Counted from the first letter of the stretch, positions 46,772 to 59,024 are shown. The stretch: DNA of 64,000 bases from Gossypium raimondii (GCF_025698545.1 NC_068571.1:30723733-30787732), one strand, 5' to 3'. The notes: a model not told the origin generated them from the letters alone. Translations and numbers: made by a program.

Positions 46772-49700
46772 ACATGTGTAACAGCCCGATTTTGAGTCGA
46801 GTCGGAATAGTGGTTTTTGGACCACAAATCCGACGAGGAAAAATGTAATGGCCTAAATTTTTAGAGGTGTCGGAACGGTGATTCCAGATCACTAAATTCG
46901 ACAAATGAATAGAAAATATTATTAATTTAGTGAGTATAAGTTAAATGTGAAGTTAGGAAAATTTTTGAAATGGTGAATAGTGCACTAGAAATAAATATTA
47001 AAATAATTAGAATAAAAAACGAGATATCGAGACCTCAGAGATTTTAAACCGAGCCATAAATATTTTTATAAATATTTATGGAGTGTTAAAAAATTAGTAT
47101 TAAAGTTTTGTTAAGAAATTTTAAAGTTCCAATAATTAATTGAACAAAAAGGACTAAATTGTAATAATGCAAGATTATGGGAAATGATTAAATAGCTTAA
47201 ATGATAAAAGGAAGAGAGCTTAAAAGGAAAATAGACCCAAGGTCTATTTGGGCTGGACGGCAAAGGTACAAAATCAGCAAGAAAATAAGGAGAATTAAGG
47301 GCAAAATTGGAATATTGCAAAATTTACTTAATAAAGCTAGGATTGAAGTGGAATTATCTAGATTTCTCTTTATTTTTCTGCATTCTCATCAGCTAAAACA
47401 CCATAGAAACGTTTCCTTAAGCTGTTTCTTCATATTTTTACTACAAGTAAGTTCAATTCTTGATTATTTCTTGGAATTTTTGTGTTTTTGTGACTTTTAC
47501 AACTAGGCCCACTTGTTGTATTCATTAATTTTTGATTCTATGAAAGAATTTGAAAGTTTCTATGAATACATGCTGGAAGTATATGATTATTTAGCATGGA
47601 ATTAGAGCTTTAAATTGTTCATATGCTGATTTTATTGAAAGAATTGAATAGAAAGTGAATGTTTGAGACCTAATAGTAAAAGAGTTTGAAGTTAGGGTTA
47701 TATGTGGAAATTCTGAATTTCAATAGTTTTGAAATAACTTATAATGTCTAGGTAAAGTAATAATTGAGAAAAATTAGCTTAATTGAGCAAGGACTGAATT
47801 GTATGAACTGTGAAATTTGGGGCAAAATGGAAATCAGCATTTTGCACTAAAACAGTTTTGGACAGCAGCAGTGGTTTAACTTTGAAAAATCACCAAAAAT
47901 TGTGGGAAGTGAATTATAGGGTGAATAAAATATGAAATTTAAGCTTATTGAGTCTAGTTTCTCATAGAAGAAACGGTGTAAGTAATGGAATTGTAAATTA
48001 TGAGATATTATAAATTTTGTGAGACAATGTCAGAATGATTTTGGGTTCCCCTGTTCTGACTTTGGAAAATTATAAAAAATTTAAAAAAAACAATTATGAG
48101 TTATAATTTATATTTTAGAATCCTTATTGAATCTATTTTCAAAGGAAACAAACAGAAACATCATCCAAATTATGTACAATTAGATAATTCATTTTTAGTG
48201 AAGAGTGGTCGGAACTATCTGATAGCGAAACAGTGGAAACTTTAAAAAATAAACTGTAATATTTGGCTAAACCAAAATTCTAAAAATTTTATGGTAAGAA
48301 GATATATGAGTCTAATTTCATGGAAAATTAACGGATCTTAATTTGGAGCTCTGTAGCTTCGGATAAAAATAATTTAGTGACTTTGACTCGGATAAATAGC
48401 TTTGAATATACATGTGAGTGAATAGTAAAATTATAGTTAATGTTGTTTAAGTTTGTTATACACATTAAGGATGTGGAATGGAGAGGAGGAGGAGGAAAAT
48501 TGGGAAATATATGAATGATTTATGTATAATTGGTCATATGCTTGATTATAATTGATAAACGATGAAATAAAAATGATGCTTATATTTATGCATTATTGGT
48601 CATGGTTTAAGCTCATGTGTGAAAATAAAGTTTCATAGTATGTGTGTATGGTATATTCGGTATATGATTTGGCATGAAATAATGTCATGAATGGTTTATG
48701 AATTAACATATGTTGGTAAGTGTGATACATGAATAAATGTTGTGCTCATCCATGCTTATAATGCTTATGCTATATGTGTATTTGGCTAACATATTTGGTG
48801 TACATGCTTAGGCTTTGGCTAAGTAGTGGCTAGATTATGCCACGTTAAATTTATAAGTTATGCATTGAAATGGTAAGTGCCTAATTGAAAATATGCTTGT
48901 GATCATGAAAAGGGTGGTAAGTTTTAAATTATGTAATCTCTAGTGAAATGGTTTATCATGTGGTTAGTTCAAAAAAAGAATTATGTTTAAATACACTAGC
49001 TTGCGACTATGGTTGAATGATATGTTTATATCTTGTGTGATGTGCATAGGAAACGAGTGTGGAAAGGTAATGAAATAGTAAGTTCATATGGCTAAAATTT
49101 AATGATTAAATGTTAATTTCACGAATTATATAGTATATGATGATATATATTTGTTGATAGATTGAGAATAAAATAACAGTACGAAAAACCGAATAAATGA
49201 TCAAATTGAACGGAACATCGGATTTGAGTACTTCTAATCAGTGACAAGTGATAAGTGGTAGCTTTAGCTACACTTATCTAATCAGTGACAAGTGACAAGT
49301 GATAAGTGGTAGCTTTAAATTGATGCTTCTATGTTAAGACAAGAACGATTCATCTTGAACTGTCATCTTCATTCCTATTAGTATGCTAGTTGATCTTTGG
49401 CTAGAGAGGCATTTCATTTCATTTTCATTTGTGAATTCTGGAAAATGTTTTATCTTATTTCTTTTTTAGAATTTGAAACGTGTTGGAAACACCACACAAA
49501 TTGGGTTGTTCTCTTTCGGTGCTGCTAAAGAATTGACACATCCTCACAGTTTTGTCCCCTGGTTCTAAAGAGAGCCTAGGGGTGTCTCTTAGGTTGCTAA
49601 AGAGCAAATCCAACCTCTATATCATAGAAGTCATGGTTTTTATCCATGCCTTGCACTCTTCAGCACCATAGATTTCCATCATACATCAGTTCTTCAGTAG

Positions 49701-50099
49701 TTTGAGATTCCAAAAAGATAAGCATGTTTGATTGTAAAAAATAGTTTTAGAAATAAAATCAAAATTTAACATTTCTCAAACTCTGTAATTACACAGCTCT
49801 TACATGTCTGCTTGAGATCTAGTGGATAATGTTTTATGGGAAGCAGGACTTTTAAATTGTAATTGCTCACATTTTCTATTATTTACAGTTGTTGTTAATA
49901 AAAGAAGTTGGAACTAGTTTATCCATCTACTAGCACGTTTAGAGAATTAGAGCTATTACATGTGGAAGTTTGAAGTTTCAAATGTTTTCTAAATGATAAA
50001 AGTAAAAGTTTAAAGTTTCAAATGTTTTCTGAATGATTGTATTGCCTTAGTACTATCTGTTGTGGCTAAATAGTAATATCCATGCAATTTGATTTACAG

Positions 50100-50312
50100 G
50101 TGTTGATGGTGGATTTGACAACAATGAACTAGAATATGAAGAAACTCACAAAATAGTCATTTTGCCTAGCTATGAAAATCTTCCTTTTCCATCTGTGGAG
50201 TTGCCTGAGAAGGTATGGATTGTTTCATTTTTTATTTTTAAAGAATTTTAAAATCAGAAGGCTGGCAGTTGATGCTATTTTAATGGCTGAGAGTGCTGAA
50301 CGGAAAGAGCAT
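50100..50312 (+). pseudogene. UBP14: Captured fragment of ubiquitin protease UBP14, two exons
   Basis: Exon A (50100-50212, acceptor TTTACAG, donor GAGAAG|GTATGG) reads as part of the UBP14/isopeptidase T N-terminal region, with EETHKIVILPSYENLPFPS and VELPEK. Exon B (about 50260-50309) reads LAVDAILMAESAERKE, the next part of the same protein. The start of exon B is altered next to its acceptor. UBP14 recycles free ubiquitin chains in plants; this piece lacks the zinc-finger and catalytic regions, so it is not an enzyme. Identification is from memory of the family, not a search. Confidence 0.8.
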
Positions 50313-51300
50313 ATGGGTATTAAGGTGATTTTTTTTAAGTGTTTCTAACTTTTTTTGAATAATTAAATTGGGGTTTTCTTTTATTTGAAATATTGATCGA
50401 TGTTTTGGCATTTGAATTTCATGATTAGGGTTTAACGAAGCTTCTAGCAGACAATGCGCCAAAGGCCATGAAGGAACAGAAATTAGAGAGCTATTTGCCA
50501 TAAGATTGCCATTGACGCCTTGACATGAGCATTTACCAATTTCTCGTTTGTATATTGTTCCCTCGAAAAGAAAAAAAATGAAAGTTTTCTCTTTTATATC
50601 CATTTGAGAGCTAAGACTAACTACTAATGTTTTTTTTTAAATTTTGGGTTGACTGTAGATTGTGGTGGGTCGTATAGGGACTGAAATGCTCACTAATGAA
50701 GCCGGTGAAGTTACCAAGTTTTTAATATATTTTTCTCTTCATTCATTATTTCTTTTTTATCTTAAAGAACTATCGTTAGCTGATTCTTATTTTATTTTTT
50801 TACCTTTTCAATTAAATTTTCATTATTTGGTTCATAAAATGTTTACATGGGTTCTGCTGGCCTAATCCTTAGTCATTTGCAAAGGCATGTTTACTCGGAC
50901 AATTCGGCTGCTTGAAGCTGGGCTTAAACCTGTGTAATGTATTTCTTTCCCTTTTCTTTTCATTTTCCTTAGAAGTTAATTAGTCAGTCATTTTAACACA
51001 GATATTTTCTGCCTTATGTTGCCTATACGGTACCACATCCCAAAGGCCTTTTATTTGCTAATTCTTGTGGTATTTTCTTTCAGCTATGTTTTTTATGGGT
51101 AGCCTCCAGATTTGAAAAAAACAAGAGCTTGCTAAGCGGTACTTTATTGCAAATTATTCAAATTGTCTTTTGTTGGTTTCCTTCAATATGACCTGAGCTT
51201 GAGGAGTAGAATGTTGCTTTTTCATAATTTTATACTAATTTTGTCATGTAGTTACTCAAAGAGGGCAGATGCTACGGAGGATTTGCAAGAAGCCGTGGAG
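50313..51300 (+). pseudogene. FEN1: Captured 5' part of flap endonuclease FEN1, six exons
   Basis: FEN1 removes 5' flaps during replication and repair. Six exons with introns kept: 50313-50324 (MGIK), 50429-50545 (GLTKLLADNAPKAMKEQK...SIYQFL), 50659-50717 (IVVGRIGTEMLTNEAGEVT), 50873-50933 (HLQ...TRTIRLLEAGLKPV), 51084-51138 (YVF...PPDL...ELAKR) and 51252-51300 (YSKRADATEDLQEAVE). This is roughly the first 115 residues, the N-terminal nuclease domain. Damage: stops in exon 2 (about 50503), a one-base gain in exon 4 near 50880, a TAG in exon 5 at about 51100 and an extra A near 51120. The first Asp of the active site region (IAIDAS) is lost by the exon 2 damage. The ATG joins the UBP14 fragment in frame. 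Confidence 0.88.
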
Positions 51301-51852
51301 GTATTTTTCTTTGGTCACACATGGAGTGATAAGTAAAGTTTTCTTTTGTTGTTTCACCACTACGGAAAATTAAGGTGCTGTTGTTTTTAAATAAGGACGA
51401 CATTGAGAAATTAAATATGTAGCCAAAATTTTGTCACCTGTCAGTAATAGATACTCGTAGAGTTCAATCAATTCAACGCTGTAAGAAAAGGGAAGCATAT
51501 GTATAATAACCGTGTATTGTAGTACTGATTTTTGTTATATATTATTGAAAAGAATATATGTTCTTTTCCCGTATAATGAAATTTATTTATTTATATATTG
51601 TTAGGAAATTTAATTGTTTATGTTAACATTATATGCTATATACATTATTTTTATATACTAATGATCTATAATTAATTAAATAATATAATCAATTTAAAAT
51701 AAGGTTAAAGTGTAAATTTGTTGCCATATTATAGGTGAATGATGAAATTTATTACTATAATTTATTTTACTTTTATTGTTAATGAAAAGTAATACATTCA
51801 AAATAAAAATTGACCTTTCTATTTGTTATTATAAAAATTCATTTAATAAAAA

Positions 51853-52180
51853 TGCTTTTAGTGGCTTTTTTCATAAACGCCACTAAAGAACGGTACTTTT
51901 AGTGGCGTTTGCGATAAAAGCGCCACTAAAGGTCATGCTTTTTAGCAGCGTTTGTGAAAAAAGCGTCGCGAAAGATCATGTCTTTAGCGACGTTTTTTGG
52001 GTAAAGCGCCGCTAAAGGTCATGTTCTTTAGCGGCAATTTTTATAAAAACGTCGCTAAAGGTCTTTTTCTTTAGCAGCGTTTTTATAAAAGCGCCGCTAA
52101 AGGTCTTGTTCTTTAGCGGCGTTTTTTGCGGCGCTTGTGGAAGTGACACAAATACTTTTAGCGCCGCTAAAGGCCTAAAA
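51853..52180. repeat. Subterminal hairpin array of the CACTA-type end
   Basis: About seven units of 38-45 bp, each an imperfect hairpin of the form CTTTAGCGGCG...CGCCGCTAAAG with a T-rich loop. Such subterminal repeats near CACTA termini are transposase-binding sites in En/Spm elements (family knowledge). The array lies on the right side only; no counterpart is seen after 51358 or 49318. Confidence 0.8.
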
Positions 52181-52971
52181 AATGCTGCTAAAAACCTATT
52201 TTGGTGTAGTGGTGGTAGCTTTAGCTACACTTATCTGATCAGTGACAAGTAACAAGTGATAAGTGGTAGCTTTAGCAACACTTATCTGATTAAGGACAAG
52301 TGAGAAGTGATAAATGTGATCTGTGTAAGACCGTGGCAGTGCTAAGGCTCCGAAAAGTGATAAGTGATCATATGCAAGGCCATAGTTATACTATGGCAAA
52401 GTGGAAGTGAAGTACTCAATTTTCCATAACCGTTCCCTAATTTGATTAAGGATGGTAAGTGACAAATGGGCCCAAAAGAATTAAAGTAAATGGATAAGTG
52501 GTAGTGTATTTATACCAGAATGATGTTGTTATTTAAGCTAAAGTGATATTTTCATTGCAAAATTGAGAATTTCATAAATGTGTTAATGAATGGTATAATC
52601 GATAAACGTTGAGTTAAATGGTAAATCCGTATTAGTGTTAAACTTAGTGACATTGAATTGTAAGTGAATTAAATGGAAATTGCTAGTGATATGATTTAAA
52701 TTGTGAGCATGAGCAATTGCGGATTGAATGAAATGGAAATGAAGCATTGAATTGCATGAGTATGTATCGGGTCTCGTAGGCCCTATTTATTAATATTATA
52801 ATATTTTGAGGATATATTGTGAAGAGTTATAAAAGCATGTTAATAATTTTGAAAGTTTTAATTTAGATGAAATTTTATAACTCGGTTAAATATGTTCACA
52901 AGTGTATGTGTTTTGGTAATGCCTCGTACCCTATTCCGGTGTTGGATACGGGTAAGGGGTGTTACAACATG

Positions 52972-55900
52972 CGTGCTTGAGCAACAATCAATAAAATTTG
53001 AATGGTGTCGCCAACAAGGAAGGTGTCATTGAATTAATATTTTAACCCTCTTTCTCAGCAAAAAACAAAAACTTCGATTGTTTTGGATTTTTGAAACAAA
53101 CAAAGAGAGAACAAAATTGAGTTCTTAAGAAATACTAGGTTCTAAATAGTTGCAGATGTCTTAAACTTGGGTTCCTACACCTATTTGAAACCATGGTTGA
53201 AGATAAAAAATAATTGTTTTTCATTTCAGAAATCAAGTTTGAGTTGATAAGGTTAGTTTCTAATTGATTTTTATGTTATTTCATTTATTTTTACTAGTAT
53301 GTATAGTTATGTTACTATATGGTGATAACGTTGGAAAAAATTAGATTTGAAAACGGTTTTCTTGTAGAGCGGAAAAATAAAAAGTTTGAAAATCGAACTA
53401 ATTTGTGATATTTATAGAAATAAACTTTTTCTCAAAATAATACTTGTGTTTTGAGCAAGACTGATCCTAGACGTTCTTATCTTTCAACTGAACAATTTCC
53501 TCCGCTATTCTCATACCACAAACTGCTTCGAGTGTTGGCTTGAACAATTACGAATCAAACACGGAACAAAATAACTTTCTTACTTTCAGTAGGAAAGTAA
53601 ATCTCTTTCTCTTATAGAAAACAATAGAACTGTTATTCCTAGGGGTGAACGTTCGATCGAATCAAGTGAAAAAATTTTGAGTTCATGAGTCCTACTTTAT
53701 CATCCTAACTCAATTTGAATTTTTTTTAATCAAGTCGAGTGAAATGAAATTTGAGTCGAGTCGAATTGAGTAAAATTGTTCAAGTTAAATTAAAAAATTA
53801 AACATGTCAAATAAAAATATTGTTATAGTATAACTAGTTCAATGTTTGAGCACATAAATTTTAAACCATATATATTTGAAAAAGATTTCAAAGGAGAATA
53901 ACAATAAAAATAAGATACTTGAGTATGATAAATTTGAATAATTAATTAGGCCCCAAAAATATTATTTTAGAAATGTTTTAAAATTTGAACTTTTAAAATA
54001 TTTTAGAATTTTTAGAATTTCTTTTAAAAATATAAAATTTCAAATTTTTATTAATATTTTGAACTTTAAAAATTATTTTAAATTTTTGAGTTTTTTTTTG
54101 TAATTTTTGTTGAGAGAGAGACCAATTTGCTTATTTTCAAAGTTGACAGGGATCAAAAGATTATTTAAACCAATCTGTTATTAGAATTATTCGAGTTATT
54201 CAAATTGTGAAATTCAACTCGACTTGAACTCAAAACTCGAATTGACTCGAATAATTCAAATAACTCGATTCGATTAACTCGAAATTCAATTTTTTTCGAT
54301 TTTTTTGAATCGAATCAAGTTTTGCTCACCCTAGTTATTTCTGAAAATATAATTTATACTTAGAAATAAATTCTGACAATTTTTGGGCTGAATAACAATA
54401 TCTCAAAATTGTATTTTTAGCCTTATCGGTGCCATCTATTTATAAGAAGAAGAAGTAAAACCCTAGTAAAATTAGTAGAATGCAATTAATGCTTATTTCA
54501 TAGAAAAACAATCCCCTAATTGAACTGGAAGAGAGAGGGGTTTTGGGCCTATTTTGTATCAGGTCCAATTATACGTGCTTCCCTGACTTTTAACCCAACA
54601 CTTTATAATTTAATCCAACCCAATATATATTTTTCTATTTCCCAAAATATACATTATTTATTAAATTAATTTTAATTAATTAAATTTTCCATTTAATAAT
54701 TTTATTTACTCAATTCTATTTCCATCATGGTAACTTTACCTTTAGAGAATCTATGAAAAATATATTTAATTTATACATTCAACGGATTCACAATGACAAA
54801 TTAATTTAATTCTATTTTCGAAATTCAATTATTTACTTAAATAATAAGTCGAAAAACTTAAAATTAACCCTCAAGTCATTTCCATACTTAGTGAGAAACC
54901 ATATTTATTTCCAAATGTAACTCATTTTTCTAGCTATATCATTTCGATCAATTTCTGTTCATTTGATTCAACATGCAATTCATTTATGCTTTCAATGAGT
55001 TAGCAAAGGGACCAATTAGACATATGTAATTAGGGCTCAAATGATTTATAATTAAGTTTTAGCTTTTCACCTATTAATTATAAACTCAAGTAGTCACGAA
55101 GTCATTCTTGTATAGTATCGTGACTAAGCTCTCCTAAATAACATACCATTACGAAAGCTACTCGATCAGTGCTCGTCTAATGACCTTGTCATAAGTGTGC
55201 TACCCTCATAGGATATCCTTAATATCTTTGGGATCAATCTGCTCTCTCAATATGATATTATTTTATATCATGGTAACCATTACATCTTCCTTTATGAAAA
55301 GTCAATTACTATCAAATAGTAATTAAGTTATTCATCACAAAGAAAAATTATCTCTGGCCACATTTACTTTTCATTTATCATGTAATACCAATGAGAGGAT
55401 ATCATTTACCAATATTCTTTATCTATTTGAACCCAGGCTTTTACTTACATCAAAGTATATGAGTCACGCATACATAGTCCATCCTCAACTCAGGATTAAT
55501 ATATGCCACACTATGAACGTTAGAAGTGAATAAATCTGTAAACAAATTTAAGATCTATTCTACTTGGGTCTTGTCCAATGTACTTTCAGTCTAGTCAGTC
55601 ATATGTATGTCTCTATCTTCTAGGAGTCATCCGTTCAAATGCTTAAGACAAAGCATCTCCCCAAATAAGACTTGATAGACGAAATATTAGCCCTTCAATC
55701 GGTTTGCTCATTTTCGATTAGACTACAGACATGTTTAAGTTCATCTAATAATATAAGTTATTTTTCTTTATTATGATCCGACTACATAATACCGCTTAGT
55801 ATTAGTTAAATATTAGATAACCAGTGAGCCAATATTTGCTTCCATTTTTCTTTGTTTTTGAAAACCATTGAGGACAATATACAAATGATGTAATTTATAG

Positions 55901-56099
55901 ATAATTTTGTCAAACCAATTTGTTCGAGAAAATATAAGTATCCGAAATGAATATACTACACTTAGGGCACTAGATCCAATAATAGAAATGAGGTTTAACG
56001 ATGGAGTAAAACTTGATGAAATCAAAGAAAAGATTGGTGCAAAAATCACTTGACGTTTTAGGAGGAAAATGTTCAGACTATTCTACAAATTTTTAGTTT
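52972..56099. other. Non-coding repeat DNA with one hAT MITE
   Basis: No intact gene. On the - strand a TATA-like TATAAATAG (about 54437-54445) and the surrounding composition suggest an LTR-type promoter, so the block may be a decayed retroelement LTR interrupted by the MITE at 53640. I could not find its ends or a target duplication. Confidence 0.4.
53632..54341. mobile_element. hAT-like MITE, 694 bp, 8-bp TSD
   Basis: The element 53640-54333 starts TAGGGGTGAAC and ends GCTCACCCTA, inverted ends of the hAT type. It is flanked by GTTATTCC (53632-53639) and GTTATTTC (54334-54341), an 8-bp duplication with one mismatch. The subterminal parts are rich in TCGAG/CTCGA and GAATCGA motifs. No transposase. 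Confidence 0.82.
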
Positions 56100-58555
56100 T
56101 GTAACACTCGGTTTCCAATTAACCTAGAAACTTGAAATAATTGAAGAACTAAATTAAAAGAGATCGCAAGTTAGTGGCCTCTATTGAAAGAAATGGGAAA
56201 GTTGGAAACTGAATGGACATGGTTGAGAACCAGACTTGGTTTGGTTAGAATGGAACCAACCGGTTCCTTTGTGAGGGACAAAATGATTTGAAATGAATGG
56301 TTCTCATAAGGTTAGTAATAGCGCGGGAAGGGCTATAAATAGTTAGGGAATGACTTTTTAGAGATGATTTTCATTCCCGAATCTGTTTCATTTTCTTTCG
56401 TTCTTCATCTTCTTCGGTAGCTTGAAGAAAGAATAGCCATGGAAGGTTCTGCATAGAGCAGACTTCATGAGGATTAAGATGGAAAAGTAGGGAAACCAGT
56501 AAGCTGGTAAAGTTCTTAGCCCTTTTGTGTACATAAAAGTTAAAGAAATGAAGTTATAGACTTTAGAACCATTTTAAGGGTTCTACATTTTTATGGAAAA
56601 AAATGGGTTTAAGCTGAGAATATCGAGTATAACCCATGATTCTGGTTGGAATGTTTAACTGCTAGGAGAATGGAAGCTTTGGCGTTCGATAAGGCTAAGC
56701 TATGGAGATGATGAAGCTTCAGGTAAGTTTCTAAACTTCAACCATAGCTGTTTTGATTGATGTTATCTAAGTATGCCATGAAAAGCATATTCACATGAAT
56801 GTTCACAGTCTGCATGACAATATGCATGAGGTAGATGTGTGCATGATTGTATGATAATTGTGAAAAAAAACCTCCATTGGATAGGTAAAGTTAGGAAGGG
56901 AAATGGGGAGTGATCCTGTTATATACCACAACGGGCAAAGCTTTTGGCCTTGCGGAGTGGACATTGTGATATTCGAACATCAATGTTAGGTGGTGTAAAG
57001 GAGGAAATGGGAGAAGGATTTAGGAAATAAGAATTATGAAATGGTGTTTACTACGACGGTGGTATCGATTGGTCGTTCAGGACGACACCGTGACGGCGGT
57101 ATGTGGTGTAAAAAATAAATTAAAGATGTTATGATAGTCTAGTATGAGGTACGCAGCGTAAGACCATGGATGAAAGATGCCATGGTAATATGGTACAAGG
57201 TATAAGGTGTACGGTGTAAGACTATAGATGAAAGATGCTACGACAACCAGTTATAATGAGTAAGACCATGGATATGAAAGACTTCATGACATCGTAAGAT
57301 AGTACGCCAGGATGACAAATCGATGTAAGATCATAGATGAAAGACTCCATGGCATCTATAGAGATAGTTTGCTAAGACAATAAACACAGAACAAAGATAG
57401 TTCACTGGGACAGTAAACACAAAACATAGACAATCTACTGGGACAGTAAACACAGAATAGAGATAATCCGCTGGAATAGTAAACACAGAACAAAGATAGT
57501 CCACTGGATATTAAACATGGGGTAAGTTTAATGGGACGCAAAAAATAAGGTAAAAAGGGTGTAAAACCACAGCTCGGCTGTGGCATCCAACAAGGAGTCT
57601 GCCAAAGTAATAAACACAGAGTATTCCACCAGGATGTTCCAATGATGCAAACCCCAAAGACGGTAAGTGTGAGTTATGATACACAGGGCGACAAGTAAAA
57701 CTCGAGGAGTTTGCCAAAAAAGGACAAACAAAATTAGAAAAGGAAAAATTTGTCAGAGGATTGACATAAATGACGATAAGGCAGGTGGGTAAGGACCCAG
57801 TAAGAATCAGAGAAAGAATCGGGGACTTGTGAATGACCTGTACATAAGCAGTGCTGATGAGAAGCCTCCAAGGATCACAAGAAAGGATCCACAATCAAGA
57901 GCCACCAGGGAGTGCTCAATAAAGGTGTACACAAAAAGCAAATCTCGTGGGAGGGATGGGAATTCCACTCCTAAGATAAGGATTTTGTCCAACGAAAAAT
58001 ATGTCTGTCAAGACTATTCCTTTTTAAGGAAGACCTATCATGGGTACATTGCCACGGTGTTAGCACCGTCGGGAAGAATCAAGCAAGTGGGTTGACAAAC
58101 TTGTATAGTGGCACGAGTGATAACCTTTTGGTTCAACAAGTCAGATCGACCTTCACTTATCAGACAAGTGAGTTTCCAAGTAAGGGCTAGAGTGATCGGC
58201 AGATTACTTAGAGTAATTCCCCCCACTCTTACCAATAGGGTGGAACGTGAATAGGTTCGTTAGAGTGGTGGGGACTGTTGTGAGTTTTCCCAATATGGAA
58301 ATGTCAACGAGTTCTTCAAGATTATGGTATGGAAAGAGGGGAGTCTGCCAAGGAAGGTATAACCTAAGGATCCTTGGACGGGAAGCAAGGAAAGTTACCA
58401 TAGAGGCCATCGAACACCCTGTATGTAGGGTGTATGAATGGAAGGAAAAACGAGAAGTAAGGATAGGACTCGCTGGTATAGTGAGGTGTCTAGATTATGG
58501 GAAAGTGGAGAGTTCGAGTAAAGGAATGTCTTATAGAGTTTAAGTTTTTATTTTA
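56100..58555. repeat. LTR-like non-coding block with minisatellites
   Basis: It starts with TGTAACACTCGG (56100), like an LTR start. A TATA-like CTATAAATAG follows at about 56332-56341 and a pyrimidine-rich leader at about 56385-56415. From about 57165 the sequence repeats AAGACCATGGATGAAAGA-type blocks, then at 57362-57518 a 35-bp tandem (core CACTGGGACAGTAAACACAG). No coding domain identified. The right end and TSD were not found, so solo LTR status is inference. Confidence 0.5.
57362..57518. repeat. 35-bp minisatellite, about 4.5 copies
   Basis: Copies share AGATAGTCCACTGG and ACAGTAAACACAGAACA with small changes. It lies inside the LTR-like block and produces repeated CVYCPSELSLF-type peptides on the - strand, which I consider spurious. 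Confidence 0.8.
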
Positions 58556-58939
58556 TTTTATCTGATATTCATGTCATCAATATGGTTGAATTAGCCTTTA
58601 AATGTCATCAAAACAAATCCATAAACATGGAAATTGGAATTCTTGTATCTTTCTTTTGTTCTGCTAGACTTTAGGGGTTCTGATTCTAGCTGTTACTGAA
58701 TCTGATTGATGATAAAAGTACTATAACAGTCCCTATACCATACCTTAAATTACATATTGATCCCCTATTGAAAAATGTTGATATTAGAGGAAGGGGCAAA
58801 TTTAGTATTATAACAGCCCCTATTATTTTTCAATAAGAAATTATAAGGTTTTAAAAAAATAGAAATGACAGATTTTTATTTTTATTTTAAAAAAATCAAA
58901 ATATTTTTTTTCAAAGCTATAACTTTTAGCTTTTAGATT

Positions 58940-59024
<85 letters not shown>

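Larger units (their letters stand above)
49318..52211. mobile_element. Insertion with CACTA-type right end carrying UBP14 and FEN1 fragments
   Basis: The LTR sequence breaks after GTGGTAGCTTTA (49306-49317) and resumes with the same 12 bases at 52212-52223. The right end, reverse-complemented, begins CACTACACCAAAATAGG, a CACTA (En/Spm) terminus, preceded by subterminal GCGGC/GCCGC hairpins. A second CACTACGGAAAATTAAGG lies at 51358, facing it, but its neighbouring bases do not form a matching 3-bp duplication, so I do not know whether it is the true left end. 49318-50099 is intron-like, non-coding DNA with no identified origin. 50100-51300 holds exons from two host genes with introns kept, meaning DNA-level capture. 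Confidence 0.7.
46772..52971 (+). mobile_element. Gypsy solo LTR (TSD ACATG) interrupted by a gene-capturing insertion
   Basis: The LTR begins TGTAACAGCCCG (46777) and ends GGGGTGTTACA (52966), with perfect ACATG duplications (46772-46776 and 52967-52971). Excluding the insertion 49318-52211, it is about 3.3 kb and non-coding. It contains short tandem motifs of the type CAGTGACAAGTGATAAGTGG (about 49245-49317 and 52212-52320). Its first 800 bp match 63201-64000 at high identity. The lineage is probably Tekay/Del-like (inference). Confidence 0.9.

Noticed and set aside
47201-47506. 101-aa ORF repeated at 63625-63930
   Set aside because: Both lie inside LTRs of the same family. The similarity reflects LTR homology, and the peptide has no known domain.
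51358-52211. A separate 854-bp CACTA MITE
   Set aside because: The facing ends CACTACGG... and ...GTAGTG are suggestive, but flanking triplets (CAC and GTG) do not match as a duplication and the left side lacks subterminal hairpins. I therefore kept the block as one composite insertion of uncertain left border.
57356-57586. ORF with repeated CVYCPSELSLF peptides
   Set aside because: It is the antisense translation of a 35-bp minisatellite inside non-coding repeat DNA.
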